Source: Candidatus Electryonea clarkiae (GTDB lineage: Bacteria; Electryoneota; Electryoneia; Electryoneales; Electryoneaceae). Taken from it: a stretch of DNA of 64,000 bases. This document shows, piece after piece, positions 1 to 8,535 of this stretch. The translations under genes and the position numbers were made by a program. The first letter of the stretch is position 1. Each line of letters starts with the position of its first letter. The DNA lies in contig JAVCCM010000120.1 of assembly GCA_030765455.1 (NCBI GenBank), positions 1-64,000 of the forward strand, in the 5' to 3' direction. The notes under the pieces were generated by a model, which searched no databases, was not told where the DNA came from, and saw only the letters and a list, made by a program, of their open reading frames with translations.

Positions 1-227
1 AAATAAGAGACAAGAGAGCAAAATTGTAGATAATGACATCAGTAAAAACAACCTATTGAATAATTGAGCAGGGTTTGGGCAACAGCCCCTGAACGCGTGG
101 GCTAAATCATGTCATCCTTACAGGATTAAACTATTCATGTATTGTTGGCTCAATACAGCATGTTATTACTGTGATTTTCGATATACTTGGAAAACCTGTC
201 ATCGCAGGAATGACAATATAATTATAA
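1..227. other. left margin, no intact gene
   Basis: I see no intact gene here. One forward frame is open from 93 to its stop at 219-221 and contains the string IFDILGKPV (about 174-200), which resembles the core of a T9SS sorting domain. The residues around it do not fit that domain. It may be a decayed fragment of a secreted-protein gene or a chance match. The stretch ends directly at the insertion sequence. Confidence 0.3.
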
Positions 228-249
228 CCGGTTATGCCCTTAGCTCAGC
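228..249 (+). repeat. IS left terminal inverted repeat
   Basis: 22 bases, the exact reverse complement of 1188-1209. The match stops at base 227 on the outside and base 250 on the inside. It contains the transposase stop codon at 232-234. Confidence 0.85.
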
Positions 250-1136
250 CAGTGTGATTGTATTTCTTTGCGCACACCGGGTTAATAATTTATTGAATAT
301 TTCAAACATGTTCCATCTTCTATTGAAACGAAATTCAAATTCATCAAGATAGCGGGACATATATTTTTCATCAGGGTATCTATTGAGAGTACCTCTTAGC
401 CAAGTCTTAACATTTGTAATAACAATATGTACTTTGGGCAACAATTCTTTGTTTGCTTTGTCAGAATTATTTTGATGGACAGCAATGTGATTATATTTTT
501 TGCTTAGATGTTTGTAAGATGGCCATCCATCAGTGTAAACTGTTGTGCCGGTTGAATATGCTCTTTCACAAACTGACCAAGCTCTTTTTTCCCGGCATCT
601 TTTATGGGCTTCATGTAAGCTCTGCCCATTTTTTTCTTATTCCGGGTTTCTATTGCAATGGCTACCAGTACTTTATCCTCAGCTCCACGTCCAGTGGTTC
701 CTTGACGGGAGCCACCGATATAAGTTTCATCCAGCTCTACTGGATCGGTAAGGGGGAAAATCCCGGTGGACTTCATCCCTTTACGTAGCTTGTGCAATAA
801 TAACCAAGCTGTTTTGTAAGATTTGATTCCTGTTTTTCTCTGAAGCTCCATAGCTGAAATACCTTTCTTGCTGGTGGAAAACAGGAATACCGCAAGAAAT
901 AGTTTCTGCAATGGTTGTCTAAGTTTATGAAATACAGTCCCTGCTGTAACTGAAGCCTGATATCTGCATGAACAACATTGAAACAATTTTCTAGTGCTCA
1001 CAAAAGAAGCTTGGTCGTGATGGCACCTGGGACAGATGAACCCATTTGGCCAACGAATTTTGAACAAGTAATCGAAGCAAGCATGTTCTGTAGCAAAAAA
1101 CTCTTGAAAGTCAAAGAACGACAAAACTTTAGCCAT
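232..1136 (-). pseudogene. IS1595-type transposase, frameshifted
   Basis: The N-terminal part starts at the ATG at 1136 (MAKVLSFFDF). It has an N-terminal zinc ribbon (CPRCHH, then CCSCRY) followed by the start of the ISXO2-like DDE fold (VELDETYIGG carries the first catalytic Asp). The frame runs on to 504 but loses family similarity near 555. From there the other minus frame continues the family sequence: VYTDGWPSY (second Asp), then ITNVKTWLRGT (Asn/Lys region), then YLDEFEFRFNRR, ending at 232. One indel at about 541-555 therefore breaks an otherwise complete gene of about 300 codons. An upstream in-frame start at 1181 is possible but adds residues without family similarity. Confidence 0.85.
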
Positions 1137-1187
1137 GTTTATCTCCGCATATTCTGTTATTATGTTCAGTAGTAAATGCAACAGATA

Positions 1188-1209
1188 GCTGAGCTAAGGG
1201 CATAACCGG
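1188..1209 (-). repeat. IS right terminal inverted repeat
   Basis: 22 bases, the exact reverse complement of 228-249. It lies about 50 bases upstream of the likely transposase start (1136). The next base, 1210, begins the sorting-domain remnant. Confidence 0.85.
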
Positions 1210-1386
1210 AAAGCAGAAATATTTGATTTACTTGGCAGGAGTATTGCTGTTCTAATTGACGACAAACTCAATCCCGGTTATCATCACCTGAACTGGTGGG
1301 CTCAAGGTTCATCAGGTGTATATTTCCTCAGGACCTCATCCGATTCCGGCTGGAATGTTACCAGGAAACTCTTGTATATTCAATAA
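1210..1386 (+). pseudogene. 3' remnant of a T9SS cargo gene (sorting domain only)
   Basis: From 1210 the forward frame reads KAEIFDLLGRSIAVL, then GYHHLNWW, then SSGVYFLRT, and ends KLLYIQ with a TAA at 1384-1386. That is the second half of a Por secretion tail, closely resembling the ends of the proteins at 37648-39471 and 39704-42298. It has no start codon or upstream domains, because the insertion sequence abuts it at 1209. The YPNPFN half of the tail and the whole passenger are missing. The gene was probably truncated by the IS insertion or by a later deletion between elements. Confidence 0.75.
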
Positions 1387-1447
1387 CTAAGTGGTTTTGA
1401 TAATAATTACAGCGTTTATAAATTTGGAGTTTAAGAAGTATAGAGTT

Positions 1448-1467
1448 CAACCTTCAGGTTGTTTTTT
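1448..1467 (+). terminator. rho-independent terminator, forward
   Basis: A CAACC/GGTTG stem with a TTCA loop is followed at once by six T (1462-1467). It lies about 60 bases after the stop of the truncated cargo gene and may have been its original terminator. The stem is short. Confidence 0.5.
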
Positions 1468-1470
1468 AAT

Positions 1471-1496
1471 TGAAAATTCACACACTGAAGTGTGAA
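1471..1496 (-). terminator. hairpin downstream of the racemase gene
   Basis: The stem TTCACAC/GTGTGAA (1477-1483 with 1490-1496) is followed on the minus strand by TTTTCA. It begins 14 bases after the stop of the racemase gene at 1510. It could end that transcript. Confidence 0.5.
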
Positions 1497-1509
1497 CTCT
1501 GAACTTTAG

Positions 1510-2217
1510 CTACTTGATATTGGAGTCTCTCATTGCAAAATCCAAGGCTGCCTCAGCATGAATCCTGGCGGTATCGAAGACTGGCAGACTTGAGTCTTTT
1601 TCGGATATGAGGAGAGGAATTTCTGTACATCCAAGAATTACACCCTGGGCTCCAAGTGTTCTCAACCTGTTGATTACACCAGCAAATCCAATTCGTGAAG
1701 AATCTTCGAACCTGCCCTCTATCAGTTCTTCATAGATAACCTTATTTACATATTCCATGTCTTCATTTAATGGTGTGATGACTTGAATATCCTGTCTTTT
1801 CATGCTCTCATTATAAAGATTTAGCTGCATGGTAAAATGTGTACCAAGGACGCCAATTCTTGATATTCCTCGAGATTTAACTTCTGCAGCAACAATATCC
1901 AGCAGGTTAAGGATTGGGATGCTTACAGCTTCCTGTAACTCATTATAAACCAAATGCATAGTATTTGTTGCAATGACAATAAAATCAGCTCCGGCTTTTT
2001 CCAGTTTTCTTGCTGATTTGCCGAGTTGAGCTGCGACATCGCCCCAACGACCTTCTTCAGCCATGTGAGTAATGGGCTCGAAAGACACACTGTATATAAT
2101 TATTTCCGGATAATTGTGATCTTTATTAGCTGAGATATGACTCCGGATAATGTGGCGGTAATATTCGACAGTAGATTCCGGACTCATACCGCCCAGGATT
2201 CCTATAGTTTTTGGCAT
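1510..2217 (-). CDS. aspartate/glutamate racemase family protein (YgeA-like)
   Basis: The 235 residues are normal for the Asp/Glu racemase family, cofactor-independent enzymes that use two facing active-site residues to interconvert L- and D-amino acids. N-terminal GILGGMSPEST (residues 6-16), ATNTMH (83-88) and ILGCTEIPLL (194-203) are the family signatures. The first catalytic position is Thr84 instead of the usual Cys, and the second is Cys197. The same Thr/Cys pair is known from E. coli YgeA, an L-Asp/L-Glu racemase with strongly biased direction. I therefore infer a YgeA-type enzyme supplying D-amino acids or acting in catabolism. It lies 224 bases downstream of lpdA behind a repeat region, so co-transcription is uncertain. 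A hairpin follows the stop. Confidence 0.85.
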   Translation of the reverse strand: MPKTIGILGGMSPESTVEYYRHIIRSHISANKDHNYPEIIIYSVSFEPITHMAEEGRWGDVAAQLGKSARKLEKAGADFIVIATNTMHLVYNELQEAVSIPILNLLDIVAAEVKSRGISRIGVLGTHFTMQLNLYNESMKRQDIQVITPLNEDMEYVNKVIYEELIEGRFEDSSRIGFAGVINRLRTLGAQGVILGCTEIPLLISEKDSSLPVFDTARIHAEAALDFAMRDSNIK

Positions 2218-2238
2218 GGGAAGTTACCTTTTGATTTT

Positions 2239-2356
2239 CCCTGAAGGGGAATAATATGAATAGCCGTGGGTGTCAACCCACGGAGAATGATTGTCGCAAA
2301 CATCTCGTCCCTGAAGGGGGCGTACAACAGTTTGTTCAACCCATTCAGGGTTGGTA
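2239..2356. repeat. cluster of short palindromes between lpdA and the racemase gene
   Basis: Two copies of CCCTGAAGGGG (2239-2249 and 2309-2319) flank a perfect 7-bp stem, CCGTGGG/CCCACGG with a 6-base loop (2264-2283). A third hairpin, AACCC/GGGTT, lies near 2339-2356. The arrangement looks like a dispersed palindromic intergenic element rather than a gene. A forward open frame across it (2256-2681) mostly overlaps lpdA and is rejected. The hairpins could attenuate transcription from lpdA into the racemase gene. Confidence 0.5.
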
Positions 2357-2441
2357 TCTTAGCGTTCATCCTTCCTTCACGGGTTTCATCGTCAAACCTA
2401 TTTTATTCAAAACAGAACTTGCTGTTCAGCAGAAACTATCA

Positions 2442-3851
2442 TTAGCCATGAATTTGCCTGTTATCTACAGCCAGGGCTGCTTCTTTGATGACTTCGGAAA
2501 GTGTGGGGTGTGCATGTATAGTACGGGCGATGTCTTCGGCACTCGCCTTATATTCGAAAGCTATAACAATTTCAGCGATCATTTCAGAAGCCCGCGGTCC
2601 GACTATATGAACGCCAAGAAGCCGGTCGGTTTCTGCATCGGCGATAATCTTTACCATACCGTCGCTTTCACCAAGGCTTAATGCCCGTCCATTTCCCTTG
2701 AAATAAAACTTTCCAACATTATATTTGATCTTCTTTTCTTTGGCCAGTTCCTCTGATATCCCAACCGATGCAAGTTCAGGTGCGGTATAGACAACATTGG
2801 GGATGTTTTCATAATTGACATGACCCGGCATTCCGGCGGCAATCTCCGCAACAGCGACTCCCTCATCCTCTGCTTTGTGGGCTAACATCGGACCCTGGAT
2901 CAAGTCACCTATAGCATAGATTCCGGGAATATTCGTCTGAAAATTATCATCTACGGGTATGAATCCATTGCCAGATATTTCGATTCCGACCTTATCCAAT
3001 CCGGCAGTATGGGGATTTGGTCTCCTGCCAACCGCAACGAGTACCTTGTCGCCGTCAAGTGTCTGTTCAGCGTCGTTTTTATCTTCAAAATGCAATGTAA
3101 TTTTATTGCTCTTAGCACTGGCTTTGGTGACTTTTGAATTGAAATAAAATTCCAGTCCCTGGGATTTCAATGAGCGTTGAAGAATTATTGCAGTCTGTTT
3201 GTCAGCAAACGGCACAGCGTGGGGAAGCATTTCAACAATACTGACTTTCGATCCAAGACGAGCCCAGACACTGCCCAGCTCCAGCCCTATTGCGCCTGCG
3301 CCAACAACGATTAGATGCTTGGGGATTTTATTCAGGGATAGCGCTTCTGTGGAACTGATGATCGTTTTTCCGTTGAATTTTATGAATGGCAATTCAACAG
3401 GCAAACTTCCCATCGCCAGTACGATTGTCTTCGCCTTGATCTCCCTGATTTCTCCGTTGTGTTCTATATTGATAGTGTTTTGATCTTGTAATTTCCCAAT
3501 ACCCTCGATTACGGTCACCTTATTTTTTTTCATAAGCAGACGGATGCCATCAGTCAGGGTTTTTACAATTTCACCCTTTCGTTTCATCATTTTAGCAAGT
3601 TTGAACTTGACATCAGAAACCTCGATACCATGTACGTCCAACTTGTTTTGGGTCATATAGTACAATTCACTGGATTCGAGTAGAGCTTTGGAGGGAATAC
3701 ATCCGACATTAAGACAGCATCCTCCAAGAGAGCTGTCTTTTTCTATGAGCGCAGTTTTCAAACCAAGCTGAGCCGCGCGTATAGCTGAAACATAACCCCC
3801 GGGACCGGCTCCAATTATTGCGTAATCAAAAGATTCCAACTCGTACTCCAT
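2442..3851 (-). CDS. lpdA: dihydrolipoyl dehydrogenase (E3)
   Basis: The 469-residue FAD flavoprotein reoxidises dihydrolipoamide of the 2-oxoacid dehydrogenase complex and passes electrons to NAD+. The FAD-binding GAGPGG is at residues 14-19. The redox-active disulfide is Cys46/Cys51 in CLNVGCIPSK; the residue before it is Cys45, where Thr is more usual (GGCC for GGTC). The NAD-binding GAGAIGLELG lies mid-protein, and the C-terminal HPTLSE (His448, Glu453) supplies the catalytic base. The start MEYELESFDY leads straight into the first Rossmann strand. The gene follows sucA, sucB and the small lipoprotein gene on the same strand, so it most likely serves the 2-oxoglutarate dehydrogenase. It may also serve pyruvate dehydrogenase or glycine cleavage encoded elsewhere. 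Confidence 0.95.
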   Translation of the reverse strand: MEYELESFDYAIIGAGPGGYVSAIRAAQLGLKTALIEKDSSLGGCCLNVGCIPSKALLESSELYYMTQNKLDVHGIEVSDVKFKLAKMMKRKGEIVKTLTDGIRLLMKKNKVTVIEGIGKLQDQNTINIEHNGEIREIKAKTIVLAMGSLPVELPFIKFNGKTIISSTEALSLNKIPKHLIVVGAGAIGLELGSVWARLGSKVSIVEMLPHAVPFADKQTAIILQRSLKSQGLEFYFNSKVTKASAKSNKITLHFEDKNDAEQTLDGDKVLVAVGRRPNPHTAGLDKVGIEISGNGFIPVDDNFQTNIPGIYAIGDLIQGPMLAHKAEDEGVAVAEIAAGMPGHVNYENIPNVVYTAPELASVGISEELAKEKKIKYNVGKFYFKGNGRALSLGESDGMVKIIADAETDRLLGVHIVGPRASEMIAEIVIAFEYKASAEDIARTIHAHPTLSEVIKEAALAVDNRQIHG

Positions 3852-3932
3852 AATTTCAAACAGACAAGATGATGCTATGCTGAATAAATTCTACTTAAAC
3901 AATCAAACATTTCAGCACACGAGAGCCATTAT

Positions 3933-4259
3933 CTAAATCGGCTCAGGGATTTCATAAACGATTTCGATGTCCGGTCCTCCGGGCATTTTAATTGTCGATT
4001 TTGCAATAACATCGTAAGGAAAGTTGACTGCAAATTTCCATTCGCGTTTGATTCGAGTTTTAAGTTGCAAATAGCCCTTGTTTTCCAATTCACCAATGTC
4101 CATTGGCGCATAACCTGTTTTTCGTTCATATTGCCTGGCAGCTGAGGCGATAGATATACAGGCGTTATACGCTTCCTGCCTGCTGATTGTTTCAGATTCG
4201 CAACCGATGGTTGATAGCAGAAATAGAGCCGCTATGCTGAGCAACAATAATTTTTTCAT
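3933..4259 (-). CDS. small lipoprotein of unknown function
   Basis: About 108 residues from the ATG at 4259, chosen because GGAAAGGAAAC lies 5-9 bases upstream and MKKLLLLSIAALFLLS follows as a signal peptide. An in-frame ATG at 4283 would add 8 residues ahead of the Lys-Lys and is less likely. STIGC gives a plausible lipobox with Cys about 20 residues in. The mature part holds AYNACISIASAARQYERKTGYAP, which recalls the helix-turn of type II/IV pseudopilin globular domains, but there is no prepilin cleavage site. It sits between sucB (188-base gap) and lpdA (81-base gap), an odd place for a lipoprotein. Function not recognised. Confidence 0.7.
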   Translation of the reverse strand: MKKLLLLSIAALFLLSTIGCESETISRQEAYNACISIASAARQYERKTGYAPMDIGELENKGYLQLKTRIKREWKFAVNFPYDVIAKSTIKMPGGPDIEIVYEIPEPI

Positions 4260-4447
4260 GGCTTGTTTCCTTTCCAAATTCAAATTAACGGATTATCAAC
4301 CGCCAGGTCACCTCCAAGTTCGCGACCAGACGGAGCTACTATGATATCAAGAATGATCTATTTTCTGGTAAACTACGTAATATGACACCTAAAGACAATT
4401 GCAAATAAAAACAAGACATCTCCGATACTATTTCCATTTTAGACAGG

Positions 4448-5746
4448 TTAGATTTCTAACATTATACGTTCAGGGTTTTCAATGCATTCCACAATACGTT
4501 TAAGAAACACAACCGCTTCAGAGCCATCAACAATCCTGTGGTCATAAGAAACCGCAAGATACATCATAGGACGTGCTTCTATCTGATCATTTTCGCCAAC
4601 GACTACCGGACGCTTTTTTATACCATGCATACCCAGGATGCCGCTCTGGGGAGGATTGAGTATGGGTGTTGACAGTAACGAGCCGAAGATACCGCCGTTT
4701 GATATTGTAAAAACTCCTCCGCTCAAGTCATCCAGTGTGAGAGAACGTTCTTTTGCGCGCCTGGAGTAATCAGCAATCACTAATTCAATTTCGGCAAAGC
4801 TCAGTTTATCCGCGTCACGAATTACTGGTACGACCAGCCCTTTTTCAGTGCTTACTGCCACGCCAATATCGTAGAAATGATTATGAACAATATCGTTCCC
4901 ATCAATCTGTGCGTTCAATTTTGGAACTGTTATTAATGCATCTACAGTTGCCTTGACAAAAAATGACATCATACCGAGCTTTATGCCAAATTTTTGCGTA
5001 TATGCGTCTTTGAACTTTGCGCGGACTGCCATAAGTTCGGTCATATCGACTTCATTGAAGGTTGTAAGTATCGCTGCGGTCTGCTGCGACTGTACCAATC
5101 TCTCTGCTATACGGATACGGAGGCTGCTCATTGGTTCACGGGTTTGACGTTTTTCGCTTCCCGGTTTCAATGAGATGGGTTTGGGCATACTTGTCCGCGT
5201 TTCTGAAGCGTTGGAATCTCCCGGCGAAGCAATAATAACTGGAGGTTTATCAATTATTGTTTTGTCGGCAATAAATGTGAGGACATCGCTTTTCGTGATC
5301 CTGCCGTCTTTCCCGGTACCCGTGATTAATGCAGGGTTGATGTTGTTTTCCAGAACAATGCGACGAGCTGCGGGCGATAAATTTTCATCAGCGAGTTTCT
5401 CCAGTTTTGCTGTTGCCTGAGGCATTCCCGCAGGCGGATTAATAGGAGGAGCTTCCACAATAGGAGCAGACTCAACTGTTTCTGAGCCTTTTTCTTCGAG
5501 CTGTGGAACCGCTTCCGTATCGACAGTTCCTACTACCTGGCCGATATGTACAGTACTTCCTGCATCTGCTTGAATTGATATTTTACCATTGAATTCAGAA
5601 GTTACATTCATGGTTATTTTGTCGGTTTCAAGTTCAAAGATTTCCTCGTCTATTTTAATATATGCCCCATCTTCAACTTTCCATTCAACAAGAATACCTT
5701 CTGTAATAGACTCGCCAACCTCAGGTACTTTTATTTCTGCTATCAT
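4448..5746 (-). CDS. sucB: dihydrolipoyllysine succinyltransferase (E2 of 2-oxoglutarate dehydrogenase)
   Basis: The 432 residues carry the usual E2 layout. An N-terminal lipoyl domain (residues 2-77) has the lipoylated Lys43 in ETDKITMNV. A Pro/Ala/Glu-rich linker follows (about 80-118). The E1/E3-binding domain is at 122-158 (LSPAARRIVLENNI to GRITKSDVL). The catalytic core runs from about 205 to the end with the active-site motif HRIVDG (His403, Asp407). It transfers succinyl from lipoamide to CoA in the TCA cycle. Its ATG shares one base with the stop of sucA (TAATG), so translation is probably coupled. Pairing with sucA rather than a pyruvate E1 decides succinyl over acetyl. Confidence 0.95.
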   Translation of the reverse strand: MIAEIKVPEVGESITEGILVEWKVEDGAYIKIDEEIFELETDKITMNVTSEFNGKISIQADAGSTVHIGQVVGTVDTEAVPQLEEKGSETVESAPIVEAPPINPPAGMPQATAKLEKLADENLSPAARRIVLENNINPALITGTGKDGRITKSDVLTFIADKTIIDKPPVIIASPGDSNASETRTSMPKPISLKPGSEKRQTREPMSSLRIRIAERLVQSQQTAAILTTFNEVDMTELMAVRAKFKDAYTQKFGIKLGMMSFFVKATVDALITVPKLNAQIDGNDIVHNHFYDIGVAVSTEKGLVVPVIRDADKLSFAEIELVIADYSRRAKERSLTLDDLSGGVFTISNGGIFGSLLSTPILNPPQSGILGMHGIKKRPVVVGENDQIEARPMMYLAVSYDHRIVDGSEAVVFLKRIVECIENPERIMLEI

Positions 5747-8535
5747 TATTTTTCAGCTCCTTCCGGAAGAATTGTAACGTCATGAGGGACAGGGTCGCCA
5801 TGAAGAGCCGCATCGACAATTTGATTTTGTTCCTCACGGTGTTTTGTCAGCGAACCTGTTGCAGGACTTGCGCCCCAGCCCCGCCCAATGTAACGGATTT
5901 TATTATCTGGAAACAGATGCTGCAACCAGGGACGTATAAAGCTCCATGCGCCACGATTTTTTGTCTCTTCCTGCACCCAGATTATTTCATCAACGCCATT
6001 GTATTTTTTGACAATTGCTTCCATCTTTTCATGTTGAATGGGATATAGCTGCTCTATCCTTACAATCGCCACATCCGAGACCTTATCCTTTTCCCGTCTT
6101 TCAAAAAGATCGTAAAATATTTTTCCGCTGCACATCACCAGCCTTTTGGGTTTTTTTATTTTGACCGGATCATCGAGAATTTCTTGAAATTCACCGTTAG
6201 TGAATTCACTGACTTTCGATACACATAACTTATGCCTGAGTAAACTCTTTGGTGACATTATTATCAATGGACGGAGGAACGGACGTTTCATCTGGCGCCT
6301 GAGTACATGAAAGTACTGTGCCGGTGTTGTCAGGTTGCATACCTGTATGTTCTGCTGGGCACAGGCTGCCAGGTAACGCTCGAGGTAAGCGTTTGAATGT
6401 TCAGGTCCCATTCCTTCAGAACCGTGTGGAAGCAGCATTACGAGGCCGCTTACACGCTGCCATTTCGCCTCGGAGCTGATAATAAATTGATCGATAATCG
6501 CTTGAGCTCCATTAACAAAATCGCCGAATTGAGCCTCCCAGATTATAAGCATTCGTGGTTCTACAAGCGAATAACCATAGTCGAAACCCAGCACGGACGC
6601 CTCCGAAAGGGGGCTGTTGTAGGAGCAGAAATGAGCCTGGTCAGCGCTGATATGATTCAATGGTTTATATTGTTCCATCGTTTCCATATCCTGCCAGACC
6701 GCATGCCGATGTGAAAAAGTCCCCCTCTGGCTGTCCTGACCGCTAAGCCGTACAGGGGTTCCCTCATCAAGCAAAGTTCCGAATGCAAGCGCTTCACCAT
6801 AACCCCAATCGACAGTGCCATTTCCATTTTCAACTGCTTCCTGACGGCTTGGAAGATACCGCTCGATTTTCGGGTTAAGTTTAAATCCATCAGGGACTGT
6901 ATTTAATCCGTGAGCAACCCTTTTGAGATGGCTTTTTGTAACTTTTGTTTTAACCGGATCATAAGAGAACGGATTTTTCAGGTCTTCCCAGAGTTCATCT
7001 TGAGAATCAATTTCAATATGCCCGCCGTTTGTATGGGCAAACTCAAAATCCCGTTGAAGATTATCTTGAACTTCTTTTATAATTCGCTCTGAATCTTGTT
7101 CGGCAATCACTCCCGACTCAAGCAATTGCTTGGTATAAATCTTAAGGACCGAGGGACGATTTTTAATCTTTTTATACATTTGCGGTTGTGTGAATGCTGG
7201 TTCGTCACCTTCATTATGACCATGACGCCGGTAGCAAAGCATATCGACTACCACATCACGTCCAAATTCCTGCCGGAATTTCAGTGCAATTTCAGAGATG
7301 AAAACAGTCGCTTCCGGATCATCCCCGTTAACGTGAAAAATGGGCGCATCAATAGCTTTGGCGAAATCAGTACAGTATTTGGATGAACGGGAGTCCTCGG
7401 GATTTGTAGTAAATCCTATCTGATTATTGACAATGATATGAACCGTACCCCCGGTGCGATAACCTTCAAGCTGTGAAAGGTTAAGTGTTTCTGAAACCAG
7501 CCCCTGTCCGGCAAAAGCGGAATCACCATGAATTAAAATCGGGATCACTTTTTTGCGAAATTCGATATCATTTCGGAGACGTTGTTTAGCCCGAACCTTA
7601 CCCTCCACGATAGGATCTACTGCTTCGAGATGACTGGGATTGGCTGATAAGTTGAGATGAACTGTTTTCCCTGAACGGTTGCGATGATCGGAACTGAATC
7701 CTTTATGGTATTTAACATCACCACCTCCTCCGTAACTCTCGGGAGGGATATATCCCTCAAACTCCTCAAAAATCATCCTGTATGATTTGTCAAGAATATT
7801 TGCCAGTACGTTCAAACGTCCCCTGTGTGCCATGCCAATGATGATTTCCTCAATACCTATTTCCGGGGCAAGCTCAACAATCTCGTGAATCAATGCAATC
7901 AAGGTTTCTGCTCCTTCTAATGAAAACCGTTTTTGACCGGCGTATCGAGAGTGAAGAAAGGATTCAAACTTTTCGGCATCAACGAGCTTTTTAAGGATTG
8001 CAAGTTTCTTGGTACTGTCAAAGTCCGGTTTGTTAAGAACCGGTTCCATCTCACGTTGCAGCCATCTCCTGATATTGCTGTCTTGAATATGGATGTATTC
8101 AACTCCGATGCTTCCGCAGTAGGTATCTTTTAATATCCGGATTATGTCTATGAGTTTCGCTCGTTTTGGCCCTACCAGGTGCCCAGTGTCAAAAACCTCT
8201 TCAGAGTCACTATCTGTAAACCCAAATTCTGATATTTCAAGATCTTCTAAATGATCGAGATTGTTGCCTAACGGATCAAGCTGTGCAATCATATGTCCAC
8301 GATTACGGTATGCGTAGATCAGGCTGGCTACGGATGATTGAAGCGAAGCACGCTGTCCAGCTACACAATTGCGTGGACACATAGCAAGCTCGAATCCCTG
8401 GAAAAATGTCTGCCATGATTCCGATAATTCATGGGGATTTTTACGCCACAAAGCGTACATTTCATCAACGTATTCAGCATTCCAGCTTGTTACTGCAGGC
8501 GCACGACCTGCGGTTGGTGATTGTATATTTATCAA
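5746..8535 (-). CDS. sucA: 2-oxoglutarate dehydrogenase E1 component
   Basis: Thiamine-diphosphate E1, about 929 residues (E. coli SucA has 933), which decarboxylates 2-oxoglutarate and succinylates E2. The N-terminal segment SWNAEYVDEMYALWRKNP matches the E1 region that anchors the complex. IIGMAHRGRLNVLANIL, HGDSAFAGQG and VNNQIGFTT mark the ThDP site, and the C-terminal half carries the transketolase-like domain (LLPHGSEGMGPEHSNAYLERYL). I place the start at a TTG at 8535 because AAGGAGAGG lies 3-5 bases upstream and the family N-terminus begins just after. An ATG-like start at 8613 would add 26 unrelated residues. First gene of the group with sucB, lipoprotein and lpdA. Confidence 0.93.
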   Translation of the reverse strand: MINIQSPTAGRAPAVTSWNAEYVDEMYALWRKNPHELSESWQTFFQGFELAMCPRNCVAGQRASLQSSVASLIYAYRNRGHMIAQLDPLGNNLDHLEDLEISEFGFTDSDSEEVFDTGHLVGPKRAKLIDIIRILKDTYCGSIGVEYIHIQDSNIRRWLQREMEPVLNKPDFDSTKKLAILKKLVDAEKFESFLHSRYAGQKRFSLEGAETLIALIHEIVELAPEIGIEEIIIGMAHRGRLNVLANILDKSYRMIFEEFEGYIPPESYGGGGDVKYHKGFSSDHRNRSGKTVHLNLSANPSHLEAVDPIVEGKVRAKQRLRNDIEFRKKVIPILIHGDSAFAGQGLVSETLNLSQLEGYRTGGTVHIIVNNQIGFTTNPEDSRSSKYCTDFAKAIDAPIFHVNGDDPEATVFISEIALKFRQEFGRDVVVDMLCYRRHGHNEGDEPAFTQPQMYKKIKNRPSVLKIYTKQLLESGVIAEQDSERIIKEVQDNLQRDFEFAHTNGGHIEIDSQDELWEDLKNPFSYDPVKTKVTKSHLKRVAHGLNTVPDGFKLNPKIERYLPSRQEAVENGNGTVDWGYGEALAFGTLLDEGTPVRLSGQDSQRGTFSHRHAVWQDMETMEQYKPLNHISADQAHFCSYNSPLSEASVLGFDYGYSLVEPRMLIIWEAQFGDFVNGAQAIIDQFIISSEAKWQRVSGLVMLLPHGSEGMGPEHSNAYLERYLAACAQQNIQVCNLTTPAQYFHVLRRQMKRPFLRPLIIMSPKSLLRHKLCVSKVSEFTNGEFQEILDDPVKIKKPKRLVMCSGKIFYDLFERREKDKVSDVAIVRIEQLYPIQHEKMEAIVKKYNGVDEIIWVQEETKNRGAWSFIRPWLQHLFPDNKIRYIGRGWGASPATGSLTKHREEQNQIVDAALHGDPVPHDVTILPEGAEK

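Larger units (their letters stand above)
228..1209. mobile_element. IS1595-family insertion sequence, about 982 bp
   Basis: Perfect 22-bp terminal inverted repeats (228-249 and 1188-1209, outer end CCGGTTATGCCC) enclose one transposase gene on the minus strand whose stop codon lies inside the left repeat. Size, zinc-ribbon plus DDE-type transposase and repeat length fit IS1595. The 8-bp flanks (220-227 and 1210-1217) do not match, so no target-site duplication is visible. Either the flanks have been rearranged or the true end differs by a few bases. The transposase is frameshifted, so this copy is probably immobile unless supplied in trans. Confidence 0.85.

Noticed and set aside
153-221. N-terminal half of the truncated T9SS gene on the other side of the IS
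   Set aside because: The IFDILGKPV string overlaps the same motif present right of the IS, and the preceding residues do not fit the domain. The two sides cannot be joined into one gene.
2256-2681. Forward gene of 141 codons
   Set aside because: More than half lies antisense within lpdA and the rest crosses the palindrome cluster. No ribosome site and no protein-like motif.
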